Under the pieces are notes generated by a model. The model saw only the letters and a list, made by a program, of their open reading frames with translations. It did not search any database and was not told the origin of the DNA. The translations under genes were made by a program, and so were the position numbers. A stretch of DNA of 64,000 nt, taken from positions 1 through 64,000 of the forward strand of contig CAUTYX010000005.1 of the NCBI GenBank assembly GCA_963542695.1, read 5' to 3'. The stretch is from RUG100 sp963542695 (GTDB lineage Bacteria > Bacillota > Clostridia > Peptostreptococcales > Anaerovoracaceae). Every line of letters begins with the position of its first letter. Position 1 is the first letter of the stretch. Positions 33,620 through 43,067 of the stretch are shown piece by piece.

Positions 33620-34936
33620 ATGTGTAAGAAAGCAAGACGTATTTCTCGCACCACCATTATGGCTTTGCTGGTGGCAGTGTTAGTGGCTGTACTTGTAATG
33701 CCGGTGGATGGAGCTTCTGCGGCAAGCAAAACCTATCGCTACAAACCAAAGAATGATAGCAATACTACCAGGTATACGGTGGTAGCAAAAAGACAGGATC
33801 GCATCAAATATAGATGGGGTGGCTATGTAACCACCATTCGAACAGAAAAAAATTCCAGCTATAAGAACACATATACAAAAGAAAAAGTCTTTGCCATTAA
33901 AACGTACAAAGGCTATGTTTTGGATAAAGTGTATGTAGATGGAGTCAATCGCGGTGCCGTTACTTCGGTAGTGTTCCCGGAAGGAACCACCGGCGACCAT
34001 ACTATCAAAGCCACCTTTAAAAGAGTTGCCACCTTTATCATGATTGACCCGGGACACGAAACCGGTACCAACAAAGGTTGCTATGTAAAAGGATTAGGTA
34101 GATATTACGAAGGGAATCAAATGTGGTATCTGGCCAATCGTCTCAAAGCTTATTTGGAAAAATATCCAAACGTAGTGGTGGGTATGACCAAAAGCAGTAT
34201 GAAAATCGGCGATAAGCAAATTGGCGTGTACCCGCGTGGAGTAAAGGCAAAGGGCTATGATATCTTTATTTCAATGCACTCCAACTACGTGTCTTCTCCT
34301 CATGTGGATTACCCTCTTGCCATTGTGTCTTCCAGTAAAGGCTTGCAGTCTGTGTCAGGTAAGTTAGGGAAAAACTTGGCTACAAAAATGAAATCCACCA
34401 TGGGATTACGGAATGCCTTACAAGTTTGGCAGAAGAAAGACAAATACGGAAATGAATGGTTTGGTGTCATTCGTGGATCGGCATCGGTAAAAGTACCGGG
34501 AATTCTGCTGGAAAACTCTTTCCATTCAAATCCCAGAGTGTGCAAATATCTTATGACCAGTACCAAGAGAAACACCTTGGCAAAGAATTATGCAGCTGTT
34601 ATTGCTTCCTACTACGGTATTTCTCAAAATGGATCTTTGGCCACACCTAGAACCCCGGAGGGCTTTCGTTCCAGCGGGAAAAAGGGAGGAGCTAATATTT
34701 CTTGGTATCAAGTTCCCGGAGCAACCGGCTACCAGATTTATCGATCTGAATCGCCATCCGGAGGATTCCGTTGGATTCGTACTACCAACAACAGCGCCTC
34801 TATGTCTTATAGCGACACGGATAGCAAACTAAGAAGAAATAAAAGGTATTACTACAAAGTAAGAAGCGTTCGAAACACGCCATCATCGACGAAATATAGC
34901 GGATATTCCAGAGTGGATTATGCCACTGTGAAATAG
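33620..34936 (+). CDS. Secreted N-acetylmuramoyl-L-alanine amidase with fibronectin type III domain
   Basis: About 438 residues. The N-terminus is a signal peptide (basic MCKKARR, a hydrophobic core, AASA-like cleavage region). A beta-rich segment of about 90 residues follows, then an Amidase_3 domain starting MIDPGHETG with a zinc-binding His, FISMHSN, and a late Glu in GILLENSFHSNP. A C-terminal fibronectin type III domain (GFRSSGKKGGANISWYQVPGATGYQIYRS) follows. It probably trims peptidoglycan outside the cell. The start at 33620 follows GGGGAG by ten bases; ATGs at 33593 and 33599 are possible. Confidence 0.88.
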   Translation: MCKKARRISRTTIMALLVAVLVAVLVMPVDGASAASKTYRYKPKNDSNTTRYTVVAKRQDRIKYRWGGYVTTIRTEKNSSYKNTYTKEKVFAIKTYKGYVLDKVYVDGVNRGAVTSVVFPEGTTGDHTIKATFKRVATFIMIDPGHETGTNKGCYVKGLGRYYEGNQMWYLANRLKAYLEKYPNVVVGMTKSSMKIGDKQIGVYPRGVKAKGYDIFISMHSNYVSSPHVDYPLAIVSSSKGLQSVSGKLGKNLATKMKSTMGLRNALQVWQKKDKYGNEWFGVIRGSASVKVPGILLENSFHSNPRVCKYLMTSTKRNTLAKNYAAVIASYYGISQNGSLATPRTPEGFRSSGKKGGANISWYQVPGATGYQIYRSESPSGGFRWIRTTNNSASMSYSDTDSKLRRNKRYYYKVRSVRNTPSSTKYSGYSRVDYATVK

Positions 34937-34943
34937 TTGTAAG

Positions 34944-34960
34944 CAACAGCTTTGCTGTTG
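34944..34960 (+). repeat. Short hairpin after the amidase gene
   Basis: CAACAGC-TTT-GCTGTTG, a perfect 7-bp stem with no T-run after it; probably an accessory to the terminator at 34987. Confidence 0.5.
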
Positions 34961-34986
34961 TAATAATTACATATTTTATGGACCAG

Positions 34987-35031
34987 GGAAGAGGACCGGT
35001 ACGAGTAATCGTCCGATCCTCTTCCGTTTTA
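34987..35031 (+). terminator. Terminator between the amidase and PEBP genes (possibly bidirectional)
   Basis: GGAAGAGGACCGG pairs with CCGATCCTCTTCC (one mismatch) with a 13-base loop, followed by GTTTTAG. The convergent PEBP gene ends 26 bases away. Confidence 0.8.
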
Positions 35032-35056
35032 GTATAACTAGATAAAAATCTTCTTA

Positions 35057-35572
35057 TCACGTTCCGTAGTATCCACATAACGAAGCGGAAGCGAGGATGT
35101 GTCCTTTCATTTTTCGACGTAGCTGATTGTACCAAAAGCCTTCTTCCAGATCAAGGACGGTGTCCAGTGCGTATATCCAGACTTCGTATTCATGCTGATA
35201 CTCCGGTGCCGGTCCACCAAAGTGACGGCAGTAATCCTTTGGGATTTCTTTATATCCGGGGAAAGGCATACACCAGCTATTATACCCTTGCAGATAGTCA
35301 GGGGTTAGCCGACTGCTATTTTCCGGCAGACTGTTTTGATTACCGGGAATGTTGCAAGCAAGCCAATGAATAAAGGGAACGCCTTCATCAGGTACATCGT
35401 CATAATCGATAAATACGATAGCATAACTAACGGTTCCCTCAGGTGCACCTTTCCAAGTTAAAGGAAAAGACGTTTGTGGAATACCAAATTTAATATTTTC
35501 TTCCGGCCCAAGATTTCCGTACCTTGTATCAATACGGTGATTGTTAAAAGCCGGGCTGGTAAGTGTAAACAC
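35057..35572 (-). CDS. YbhB/YbcL-family (PEBP, Raf-kinase-inhibitor-like) protein
   Basis: A 171-residue cytosolic protein of the phosphatidylethanolamine-binding protein superfamily. Motifs are SPAFNNHRIDTRYGN, IVFIDYDDVPDEG, FIHWLACNIPG and the C-terminal HEYEVWIYALD. Bacterial members have no agreed function. The start is set to GTG at 35572 because GGAGGTGA (an ideal ribosome site) lies directly upstream; the in-frame TTG at 35590 would include the ribosome site itself. Confidence 0.88.
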   Translation of the reverse strand: MFTLTSPAFNNHRIDTRYGNLGPEENIKFGIPQTSFPLTWKGAPEGTVSYAIVFIDYDDVPDEGVPFIHWLACNIPGNQNSLPENSSRLTPDYLQGYNSWCMPFPGYKEIPKDYCRHFGGPAPEYQHEYEVWIYALDTVLDLEEGFWYNQLRRKMKGHILASASLCGYYGT

Positions 35573-35611
35573 GATACTTGTCACCTCCAAGGACGTGTAT
35601 TTTAGAAAGCA

Positions 35612-36240
35612 TTATTCGTTAATTAAAGCATCACCAATTAGCTCAAAAAGCTCCAGGAATTTTGTACATTCCTTTAGGGTGGGTTTTACCAGACTGAAAA
35701 CCGGTGGAATTAGAATCCATGAAGCAGATCCAATAAGGCTTTCACAGGATAAAAACTATGTAGATTCTTTGCTTCTATGAACTAGCTCCATTTCCATAAT
35801 ATCAAGAGCATCCAAGCGATCCAGGATATACGGATGTGCTAATCGGGAGAGACAAGAATCTTCTTTTGTTTCTTGGTGGTCCCAGTGGATTTTTTTCCAG
35901 CTGTAATTTCGTGAACCGGTGAGACCTTTTTGACTACACTGTAACTGAATTCTATAGTTTGCAGTGTTTTCCCTATCCTGCTGATTTTCTTTTGCTTGGA
36001 ATGTGGCGCCTATTTGTAAATTATAATTTACCGACATAAAACGGTTTTCCCAATTGTAAATAAGGCGCATGGTATCCAGATAATGAAAATCTTTCCAGTA
36101 TAGAACTCGTTGTAGAGTGGAGGAACTGGTTTTTTTCCAGTGTCCTCCGGATGCCACTTTGAACATATCAGCTAGAGAGTTTAGTTTGGTTTCGGCACGT
36201 CGTGTTACGAAACTGTTTCTGGCATCTTTTGCATTTCTTG
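35612..36240 (-). pseudogene. Disrupted gene of unknown function (no start codon, in-frame UAG)
   Basis: One reading frame on the minus strand carries protein-like sequence from about 36240 to 35612, broken by TAG at 35758-35756. Before the stop it reads, for example, RAETKLNSLADMFKVASGGHW and ILDRLDALDIMEMELVHRS. After it the same frame continues with SLIGSASWILIPPVFSLVKP and ends FELIGDALINE before TAA at 35614-35612. No credible start codon is present upstream, where stops occur. The only intact piece starts at ATG 36166 (136 codons). I do not recognise the family. The adjacent permease remnant supports decay over recoding. Confidence 0.65.
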
Positions 36241-36300
36241 GATTGCTTTTTCTTCTTAACTACTAGATTCCTTTTGCTCTATTTTTGCTGCCAGTTTATC

Positions 36301-37479
36301 TTAGGCGTTAACTTTATTTCTACTTTCTAACCATTCTGCAACAGCTTCATCCCATACAGGAAGGTATTCTGTTCTTTCACGAATCATAATAACGGCATCT
36401 TCCAAGTCGGATACCTGGTTAATGGGACGATTGTGAGCCTTGTTCCATACGATGATGAATACAACAACGACAGCCAACCAAACCAAAGTATAGAGGATGT
36501 AGCCGCTGATTGTATATATTGCGTAGAGGGAACCTAAAATTCCGATTGTGAAGATTACCTTTGGGAAAGGAACTTTAAACAGTCTTGGAAAATCAGGATA
36601 CTTTTTTCTCAGTGCCAGCACATCCAGCATCGCAAGGATATAGCACCCCAACCAAGCAACACAAACGATGTTGATAAACATATTCATGATTTCTGCAGAG
36701 CCGCCTTTCAGGCAAATGTAGATGGTGCAGAAGAACATCAAGAAGAAGCAAGTAATAGTTCCGAAAATTGGAATTCTGAATTTAGGATGAACGTATCCAA
36801 AAATACGTGGCAGCTGTTCTTGTCTTGCAAGACCATAAAACATACGAGGCAAAGCCGCCAGCTGAGAATTAGCAGTTGTAAAGGAGGCAAGAATGGTGAT
36901 CAGACTCATAATGCCGCCACCCACTGCACCCATCATAGCTTTTGATCCCTCAATATGCGAGATGCCTGATGTCAATAGAACGCCGATATCAGTGTACTTT
37001 AAACTAGCATAAGAAAAAATAATGTCAATAACATAGATAGAAATTAGTGCAGCAAATAGTGCACGTGGAATAACCTTGTAGGGAGCTTTTGTTTCTTCTG
37101 CCATAGGGCAGCAGTTTTCAAAGCCGATATACCACCAAATGGAAGAACCTATTGCGCCAAATACGCCGGCCCAACCACTGGCAGGCAGAAAGGTGTCTTT
37201 TACCAGTGTTGCAACACCCATACTTTCTCCAACACCAACAGCTCCAAGAATTGCCAATACAGCATATACAATCATCATTCCAATTGGCAAGACAGCCGCC
37301 ACCTTGCCGTACAATCCCACGTCAAAGATGTTTAATAACAGACAAATAATTAAAAAGGACAAGCTGGTTACCATAGCCGGAATACCGGTAATGGACTGTA
37401 GGGAATAACCACTCATTGCCATTTATGTACTGCCATCAGCAGCAGCTAGTAATACATAGGTTCCTACAAATATAAATGA
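36301..37479 (-). pseudogene. APC-family amino acid permease, 5'-truncated with an in-frame stop
   Basis: Codes for ~373 residues of an APC-superfamily transporter, with about nine membrane segments, the GIPAMVTSLSFLIICLLLN start and SSIWWYIGFENCCPMAEETKAP, typical of helix 6 and its loop. Complete family members are about 460-500 aa; the first two to three helices are missing. Directly upstream, in the same frame, a TAA (37425-37423) is preceded by 18 further permease-like codons (FIFVGTYVLLAAADG). Coding similarity then stops in an AT-rich promoter region. This looks like 5' loss plus a nonsense mutation. The divergent LuxR-type regulator may once have controlled it. Confidence 0.8.
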
Positions 37480-37543
37480 ATTTATATTATAATTAGCTAG
37501 AAAAAGTTACCACCATATGTAAGCGAGAAAGGAGAAGTTGACA

Positions 37544-38506
37544 TTGTTTAACTACAATATTATCGCACAAAATATCAGCATTTTTTCCACCTCGCTTTTA
37601 GCCATTGGATTCCTTGCTTTTGCACGATTTTATCACGAAGAAATCAAAGTGATTTTCAAATGGTTGTTACTGGTTCTGCTGGATAATTTGGGTACTAGTG
37701 TATTGTATTTTATTTTACTAACACGAAGAGAGTTATTAGACATTGGAGGGACTTCGTGGATTTCTCGAGGTTTGGATTATATTCTATATGGGATGCTGCT
37801 TTTTTTATGGCTATCCTTTCTAATGGAAAGCTGTCATCGATGGAAACCGGAGTATAAAGGGAAAGTTTTTTTTAGCGGGAAAATCGCTTCTGTTGTGATT
37901 ACCCTTTCCTTCTTTTGCTTTTCAACATTCTATATGAGCACAAAATACTTTATTGCCAATCAAAACTTGATACCCTTTTATCATGGTGTCGAAGTAGGCT
38001 ATGCCGTAGTGGCTTTTTTTACTTGCTTATATGGTCTATATTATTATAACTGGTACCTTCCTAACAGAAAAGTAAATCCATGGATTATGACAGCCACTTT
38101 TTTCATCATAACTTTTTTTATTTACCAATCCGTAAATGCAGTGGGGAACGTGGGGAATGTTCGAGATTCTTCGGCATGGGCCAACAATTTTTCTGGGTGG
38201 TTTTTGGTTTGCTTTAACTTGTCGTTGTTCATGTTTCTGTGGGATCAATTGCGAATATTGATAAGCAATAAGAAAAAAGTGGCAGGGGATGTATATGAGA
38301 CTGTCATTAAAAAATACAAACTGTCCAATCGAGAAGGGGAGATATTGCGATTACTGGGAGAGGGAAAAACGAATGCGGAAATAGCCGAAGGTTTATTTAT
38401 CTCTATTAATACAGTAAAAACTCATGTAAAAAACGTGTATGGAAAATTGTCGATTTCTTCCCGTGTACAACTAATGCAATTACTAAAAGAAAAAAGTAAT
38501 AGATGA
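37544..38506 (+). CDS. Membrane-embedded LuxR-type transcriptional regulator
   Basis: About 320 residues. The first ~235 form some seven hydrophobic segments (for example SIFSTSLLAIGFLAFARF and TATFFIITFFIYQSVNAVG). The C-terminus is a LuxR/GerE helix-turn-helix (LSNREGEILRLLGEGKTNAEIAEGLFISINTVKTHVKNVYGKL). Such proteins probably sense a signal in the membrane and bind DNA directly. Start TTG 37544 follows AAGGAG by nine bases; TTG 37538 is too close. It is divergent from the permease pseudogene, sharing the AT-rich region 37480-37530. No receiver domain is present. Confidence 0.88.
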   Translation: MFNYNIIAQNISIFSTSLLAIGFLAFARFYHEEIKVIFKWLLLVLLDNLGTSVLYFILLTRRELLDIGGTSWISRGLDYILYGMLLFLWLSFLMESCHRWKPEYKGKVFFSGKIASVVITLSFFCFSTFYMSTKYFIANQNLIPFYHGVEVGYAVVAFFTCLYGLYYYNWYLPNRKVNPWIMTATFFIITFFIYQSVNAVGNVGNVRDSSAWANNFSGWFLVCFNLSLFMFLWDQLRILISNKKKVAGDVYETVIKKYKLSNREGEILRLLGEGKTNAEIAEGLFISINTVKTHVKNVYGKLSISSRVQLMQLLKEKSNR

Positions 38507-38511
38507 AATTT

Positions 38512-38538
38512 TTAGCACTCTTTTTGGATGAGTGCTAA
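38512..38538 (+). promoter_or_regulatory. Perfect CIRCE operator upstream of clpB
   Basis: TTAGCACTC, nine bases, GAGTGCTAA: an exact match to the HrcA consensus. It lies seven bases upstream of the -35 element and three bases after the stop of the LuxR gene. Confidence 0.96.
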
Positions 38539-38545
38539 AAAGTTA

Positions 38546-38574
38546 TTGACTTTGGTTTTTTTGGGTGCTTTAAT
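38546..38574 (+). promoter_or_regulatory. Promoter of clpB
   Basis: TTGACT (38546-38551) and TTTAAT (38569-38574) are spaced by 17 bases. CIRCE abuts it on the upstream side, unlike htpG, where the operator is downstream of the -10. Confidence 0.7.
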
Positions 38575-38629
38575 AGATATAAGAGGTGCACCAAATAGAA
38601 AAACTGTTCTTACGGGAGGTGACGGGGAA

Positions 38630-41224
38630 ATGAATATCGAAAAATACACACAAAAGGCCCAGGAAGCCCTAGGTAGCTGTCAAGATTTGGCAGTGGCTGC
38701 CGGCCATCAACAAATTGACGGAGAACACTTACATCTGGCGTTGTTGAAACAGCAGGAAGGATTGATTCCAAAGCTGGTAAAATACATGGGCATTGATGTT
38801 CCGCAGATCACCGCCGATGTAGAAACGGAAGTAAATAAGATACCTAAGGTAGCAGGGCAAGGAACCAATATGTATATGACCCGGCGTCTAAATCAGTTGC
38901 TGATTGAGGCGGAGAAAATCGCAGGGGAATTTAAAGATCAATATATTAGTGTAGAACATCTATACTTGGCATTGTTAAATGAAAAAAACACACCGTCGGT
39001 TGCTGTTTTTAACAAATATGCCATTGATAGAAATCGTTTTTTGCAGGCTTTGGAGAGCGTTCGGGGGAACCAGAATATTACCAGTCAGAATCCGGAAGAC
39101 AATTACGAAGCCTTGGCAAAATATGGCCGTGATTTGGTGGAAATGGCTCGGGACGGAAATTTAGATCCGGTTATCGGCCGTGATGATGAAATTCGCCATA
39201 CGATTCAAATTTTGTCACGCCGTACAAAAAACAACCCGGTGTTAATCGGAGAACCGGGGGTTGGTAAAACAGCTGTAGTAGAAGGCTTGGCACAGCGGAT
39301 CTTAAATGGCGATGTACCGGAAGGGTTGAAAGAGAAAACCATTTATGCTCTGGATATGGGTGCTCTGATTGCCGGCGCCAAATTCCGCGGAGAATTTGAA
39401 GAACGGCTAAAAGCTGTTCTAAATGAAATTGAAAAATCCGAAGGCAGAATTTTACTGTTTATTGATGAAATTCATAATATTGTCGGAGCAGGAAAAACAG
39501 AAGGTTCTATGGATGCAGGGAACTTGCTGAAGCCAAAATTGGCACGAGGAGAATTACACTGTATCGGTGCGACTACATTAGATGAATACCGTAAATATAT
39601 TGAGAAAGACGCAGCTCTTGAACGACGTTTCCAAAAAGTTCTCATTGATCAGCCAACAGTAGAAGATACCATATCCATTCTTCGTGGGTTAAAAGAACGA
39701 TTTGAAATCCATCACGGTGTTCGAATTTTAGACAATGCTCTGATTGCCTGTGCGACACTTTCAGATCGCTATATTTCGGATCGGTTCTTGCCGGATAAAG
39801 CCATTGATTTGATGGACGAGGCAGCCAGCAAGATTCGTACGGAAATCGACAGCATGCCGGCTGAATTAGACGATATTTCCAGAAAGATTATGCAGCTGGA
39901 AATTGAAAAACAGGCACTTAGTAAGGAAGATGGAGTAAACCGTCGTCTGGAAAACATCGAAAAAGAGCTGGCTGAGTTGCATGCAGAAAACGATGCTATG
40001 CGAGCCCAATGGGAAGGAGAAAAAAAGGCAATTAGCGGTGTCAAGGAAACCAAAGAAGAAATCGAGGGGATTCGTCATCAAATCGAAGAGGCCGAAAGAA
40101 ATTATGATTTGGAGAAACTGGCGCAATTAAAATACGGAACCTTGCCGGAGCTGGAGAAAAAACTGGAAGTTGACAAAAGCATCGCCAACGAAGCTCAAGA
40201 GAAGCGACTGTTAAAAGAAGAGGTAACAGAGGAAGAAATTGCAGAAGTTGTTTCCAAGTGGACCGGCATACCGGTTTCCAAATTGGTGGAAACAGAGCGA
40301 GAAAAATTATTGCGGTTACCGGAAATCCTTCACCGACGTGTCATTGGGCAAGAAGAGGGGATTCAGGCAGTATCAGAAGCAATTTTGCGAGCCAGAGCCG
40401 GATTGAAAAATGAAAACAGACCTATTGGTTCCTTTATTTTTATGGGGCCTACCGGCGTTGGAAAAACGGAGTTGGCAAAAGCCTTGTCGGAAGCTCTCTT
40501 TGACTCTGAGAAAAATATGATTCGTATTGATATGTCTGAATACATGGAGAAACATGCCGTATCAAGACTGGTAGGAGCTCCTCCCGGATACGTAGGATAC
40601 GATGAAGGTGGACAGCTAACAGAAGTCGTTCGAAGAAAACCGTATAGCGTTGTCCTCTTTGATGAAATTGAAAAAGCCCATCCTGATGTATTTAATATTT
40701 TGCTGCAATTATTGGATGATGGACGATTAACAGATAACCAAGGGCGTACGGTAGACTTTAAAAACACCATCATCATCATGACATCCAACATAGGAAGTGA
40801 ATTCTTAACGGAGAAAATTCATCAGGACGGAACGGTGGATGCAGTAGTCAAAGACCAGGTGGAATCACGACTAAAACAACATTTTCGCCCGGAATTCATC
40901 AACCGTATTGATGACATCGTTATCTTTAGTCCGTTAACAGAAGAACAAATCGGGCATATTATTGATTTATCCTTGGAAGATATTCAAAAGAGACTGGAAG
41001 AACGGCAAATATCCTTACAATTGACAGAAGCGGCAAAGAGAAAAGTGTCTGCCGATGCGTATACTCCACAATACGGCGCTCGCCCTGTAAAGAGATATTT
41101 GCAAAAATATGTTGAAACGGAATTGGCACGTAAGATGATTCAAGGCGATATTGATGATCAATGCCGGGTAGTTATTGATGTGGATCAGGATCAATTGGTA
41201 TTTCAGACTAAATCCTTGGCATAG
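38630..41224 (+). CDS. clpB: ATP-dependent disaggregase chaperone ClpB
   Basis: The Hsp100 machine that works with DnaK to dissolve aggregates, 864 aa. A Clp N-domain (residues 1-145) precedes AAA-1 (GEPGVGKT), the coiled-coil M domain (about 405-530) that distinguishes ClpB from ClpA/C, and AAA-2 (GPTGVGKT, with the pore loop GYVGYDEGG). ATG 38630 with GGGAGG upstream is the true start; the in-frame ATG at 38528 lies inside the CIRCE element. Heat induction through HrcA is implied. Terminator at 41249. Confidence 0.97.
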   Translation: MNIEKYTQKAQEALGSCQDLAVAAGHQQIDGEHLHLALLKQQEGLIPKLVKYMGIDVPQITADVETEVNKIPKVAGQGTNMYMTRRLNQLLIEAEKIAGEFKDQYISVEHLYLALLNEKNTPSVAVFNKYAIDRNRFLQALESVRGNQNITSQNPEDNYEALAKYGRDLVEMARDGNLDPVIGRDDEIRHTIQILSRRTKNNPVLIGEPGVGKTAVVEGLAQRILNGDVPEGLKEKTIYALDMGALIAGAKFRGEFEERLKAVLNEIEKSEGRILLFIDEIHNIVGAGKTEGSMDAGNLLKPKLARGELHCIGATTLDEYRKYIEKDAALERRFQKVLIDQPTVEDTISILRGLKERFEIHHGVRILDNALIACATLSDRYISDRFLPDKAIDLMDEAASKIRTEIDSMPAELDDISRKIMQLEIEKQALSKEDGVNRRLENIEKELAELHAENDAMRAQWEGEKKAISGVKETKEEIEGIRHQIEEAERNYDLEKLAQLKYGTLPELEKKLEVDKSIANEAQEKRLLKEEVTEEEIAEVVSKWTGIPVSKLVETEREKLLRLPEILHRRVIGQEEGIQAVSEAILRARAGLKNENRPIGSFIFMGPTGVGKTELAKALSEALFDSEKNMIRIDMSEYMEKHAVSRLVGAPPGYVGYDEGGQLTEVVRRKPYSVVLFDEIEKAHPDVFNILLQLLDDGRLTDNQGRTVDFKNTIIIMTSNIGSEFLTEKIHQDGTVDAVVKDQVESRLKQHFRPEFINRIDDIVIFSPLTEEQIGHIIDLSLEDIQKRLEERQISLQLTEAAKRKVSADAYTPQYGARPVKRYLQKYVETELARKMIQGDIDDQCRVVIDVDQDQLVFQTKSLA

Positions 41225-41248
41225 TGCTGCAAGATATAAAAAAGCAGA

Positions 41249-41283
41249 GGAAGCATCTAACAGCGTAGGTGCTTCTTCTTTTA
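41249..41283 (+). terminator. Terminator of clpB
   Basis: GGAAGCATCTA pairs with TAGGTGCTTC (one G:T) around a six-base loop, followed by TTCTTTTATT. Confidence 0.85.
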
Positions 41284-41379
41284 TTATTTCTTAAGAGTTG
41301 TTAATAGTAAATTCATATTTTAGCAGAAACACTTTGGAATCTGTTTTGATTTACTGCGTACTATGAATTACAGTTACGG

Positions 41380-41400
41380 AGATTATGGTATTCATAATCT
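41380..41400 (+). promoter_or_regulatory. Perfect dyad upstream of the ABC exporter pair
   Basis: AGATTATG-GTATT-CATAATCT: an 8-bp perfect inverted repeat with a five-base spacer, 54 bases before the start codon. It is a candidate operator; no regulator gene is adjacent. I see nothing else firm in 41284-41453. Confidence 0.5.
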
Positions 41401-41453
41401 GCCATCTAGCAAACATCGAATGGACATAGATAGAAACTAGTTAGGAGATTGCT

Positions 41454-42251
41454 ATGTTAGAACTTTGCCACGTTGAAAAAGCATACGGAGAAAATAAAGT
41501 GCTCTCTGATGTAAATGTGAAGGTTAACAAGGATGAAATTTATGGATTAATCGGCAAAAACGGAGCCGGCAAAACAACGATATTCAAAATCATTCTTGGT
41601 TTGACCAACTACACAGGAGACTTGTCTATTAAAGGCAGTACCAATGAGAACGAGCTATTGGAGAGTCGGAAAAAAATCGGTTTTTTTATAGGACAGAATT
41701 TTTTCAGCTATCTAAATGCAAAAAACAACATCGAATATTATCGCCAAGTAAAAGGCATTAAAGACAAGGGAGAAGTGGATCGAGTGCTGAAAATAGTCGG
41801 CCTGGATGGAGTCAAGGCTCCTTTCAAATCATTTTCTCTAGGCATGAAACAGCGTCTGAGGATTGCCAATGCCATCTTAGGGAATCCGGAAATTTTGATT
41901 TTAGATGAACCTATTAACGGTCTTGATCCGCAAGGAATCTCAGATGTGCGAAATTTGATAAAGACATTAAATACAGAGTATAAGATGACTATTGTGGTTT
42001 CATCCCATATTTTGGGTGAACTGGAACATACGGCCACTCGCTTTGGGATTGTTCACGGCGGAAAAATCATCAAGGAAATCGGTCTGAATGATTTGGCGGT
42101 AGAAAAAGACACCTTAGAATTAAAGGTCGATGACTTGGAAAAAGCTAAAAAAGTGCTGCAGGAAAACAATGTGCGAATTCTTGCGGAAAAGTCCGGTTCC
42201 AAGACACTGGAAGATTATTACTTTGAACTGGTAGGAGGTCATGATGCTTAA
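41454..42251 (+). CDS. ABC transporter ATP-binding protein
   Basis: A 265-residue nucleotide-binding subunit, with IGKNGAGKTTIFKII (Walker A), FSLGMKQRLRIANAI (signature), ILDEPINGLDP (Walker B) and SSHILGELE (switch His). The C-terminal extension is typical of the BcrA/lantibiotic-exporter and multidrug group. It overlaps the permease gene by 11 bases. The ribosome site is TAGGAG. The exported compound is unknown; antimicrobial-peptide resistance is a common role for this pair type. Confidence 0.9.
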   Translation: MLELCHVEKAYGENKVLSDVNVKVNKDEIYGLIGKNGAGKTTIFKIILGLTNYTGDLSIKGSTNENELLESRKKIGFFIGQNFFSYLNAKNNIEYYRQVKGIKDKGEVDRVLKIVGLDGVKAPFKSFSLGMKQRLRIANAILGNPEILILDEPINGLDPQGISDVRNLIKTLNTEYKMTIVVSSHILGELEHTATRFGIVHGGKIIKEIGLNDLAVEKDTLELKVDDLEKAKKVLQENNVRILAEKSGSKTLEDYYFELVGGHDA

Positions 42252-42990
42252 TTATATGATGGCGGATATAAAGCGGATTATGCACAAAAAATCCACGTAT
42301 TTTATTGTAATCTTTTTTATGGTATTCCATGTTTTGGCAAACCATATTACTCATACAGACAGTGACCCGAAGGAAATGCTGCTGGTAATGATTTCCTATA
42401 CTACTGTGGTGCCGCTGTTTATCGGATTGCCGATTTTCTTATCTGTGTATGCCGATGATTTAAAAACAAAATCTATGCAGGTGGCCATTGGCTTTGGAAT
42501 TTCAAGACAAAAGGTGATTTTTGTTAAAATTTTTGAGGCGGCGGTACTGACGGTGATTGCTGCGTTATTAGCAGGGATTGGTGTGACAGCCATTAGCATG
42601 GCCTTTGGTGTTCCTTTCACCGGAGCACAGATTGGCAGCATCGCTTTATCTTTTGCCTGGGAAGCGATTAGAACGGTGGCCTACATGATTATGACACTCC
42701 CGCTGCTATACCTAACCCAAAGTTACGTAGCGGGGAACTGTATGTATATATTCTTTGCAACAGGGGTTCCGGCACAGATGATGAATATTCTGTTGACTTC
42801 CAAAGTGGTAGAAAACTTTGTTAAGGACGGCAATGACTATCTCTTGACAGAAGCTCTTGCGGTACAAAAGGATGCACTGACAACCGGTGCTGCGATACCG
42901 TTATATACATGGGTGACTATCGGCGTATATCTTATTTTGGCAATACTCCTTGCAATTCAGTTCTTCCGCAAAAAAGAGCTGGAGTTTTAG
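42241..42990 (+). CDS. ABC transporter permease (ABC-2 type)
   Basis: A 249-residue membrane protein with about six hydrophobic segments; the partner of the ATPase it overlaps. The pattern of an N-terminal MADIKRIMHKKSTYFIVIF helix and long loops fits the ABC-2 permeases of lantibiotic-immunity type. No substrate clue is visible. It is followed by a large bidirectional hairpin. Confidence 0.85.
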   Translation: MMLNYMMADIKRIMHKKSTYFIVIFFMVFHVLANHITHTDSDPKEMLLVMISYTTVVPLFIGLPIFLSVYADDLKTKSMQVAIGFGISRQKVIFVKIFEAAVLTVIAALLAGIGVTAISMAFGVPFTGAQIGSIALSFAWEAIRTVAYMIMTLPLLYLTQSYVAGNCMYIFFATGVPAQMMNILLTSKVVENFVKDGNDYLLTEALAVQKDALTTGAAIPLYTWVTIGVYLILAILLAIQFFRKKELEF

Positions 42991-42996
42991 AAAAAA

Positions 42997-43062
42997 CATA
43001 AAAGCTATGGCGGTAGATTTCTGTATATAGAAGTCTACAACCATAGCTTTTTTATGTTTTCT
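42997..43062 (+). terminator. Large bidirectional terminator
   Basis: ACATAAAAGCTATGG (42997-43011) pairs with CCATAGCTTTTTTATGT (43041-43057), with an inner TAGA..TTCT/AGAA..TCTA stem. T-runs occur on both strands. It separates the ABC pair from the convergent GntR gene. Confidence 0.85.
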
Positions 43063-43067
43063 TTTGG

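Noticed and set aside
35756..35758. Pyrrolysine decoding of the in-frame UAG
   Set aside because: No start codon upstream, a decayed permease next door and no pyl genes in the window make gene decay far more likely.
41430..41445. AACTAGTT upstream of the ABC ATPase gene as another LacI operator
   Set aside because: Only the central eight bases match; the flank GTTAGG departs from GTTACA and the site overlaps the ribosome binding region.
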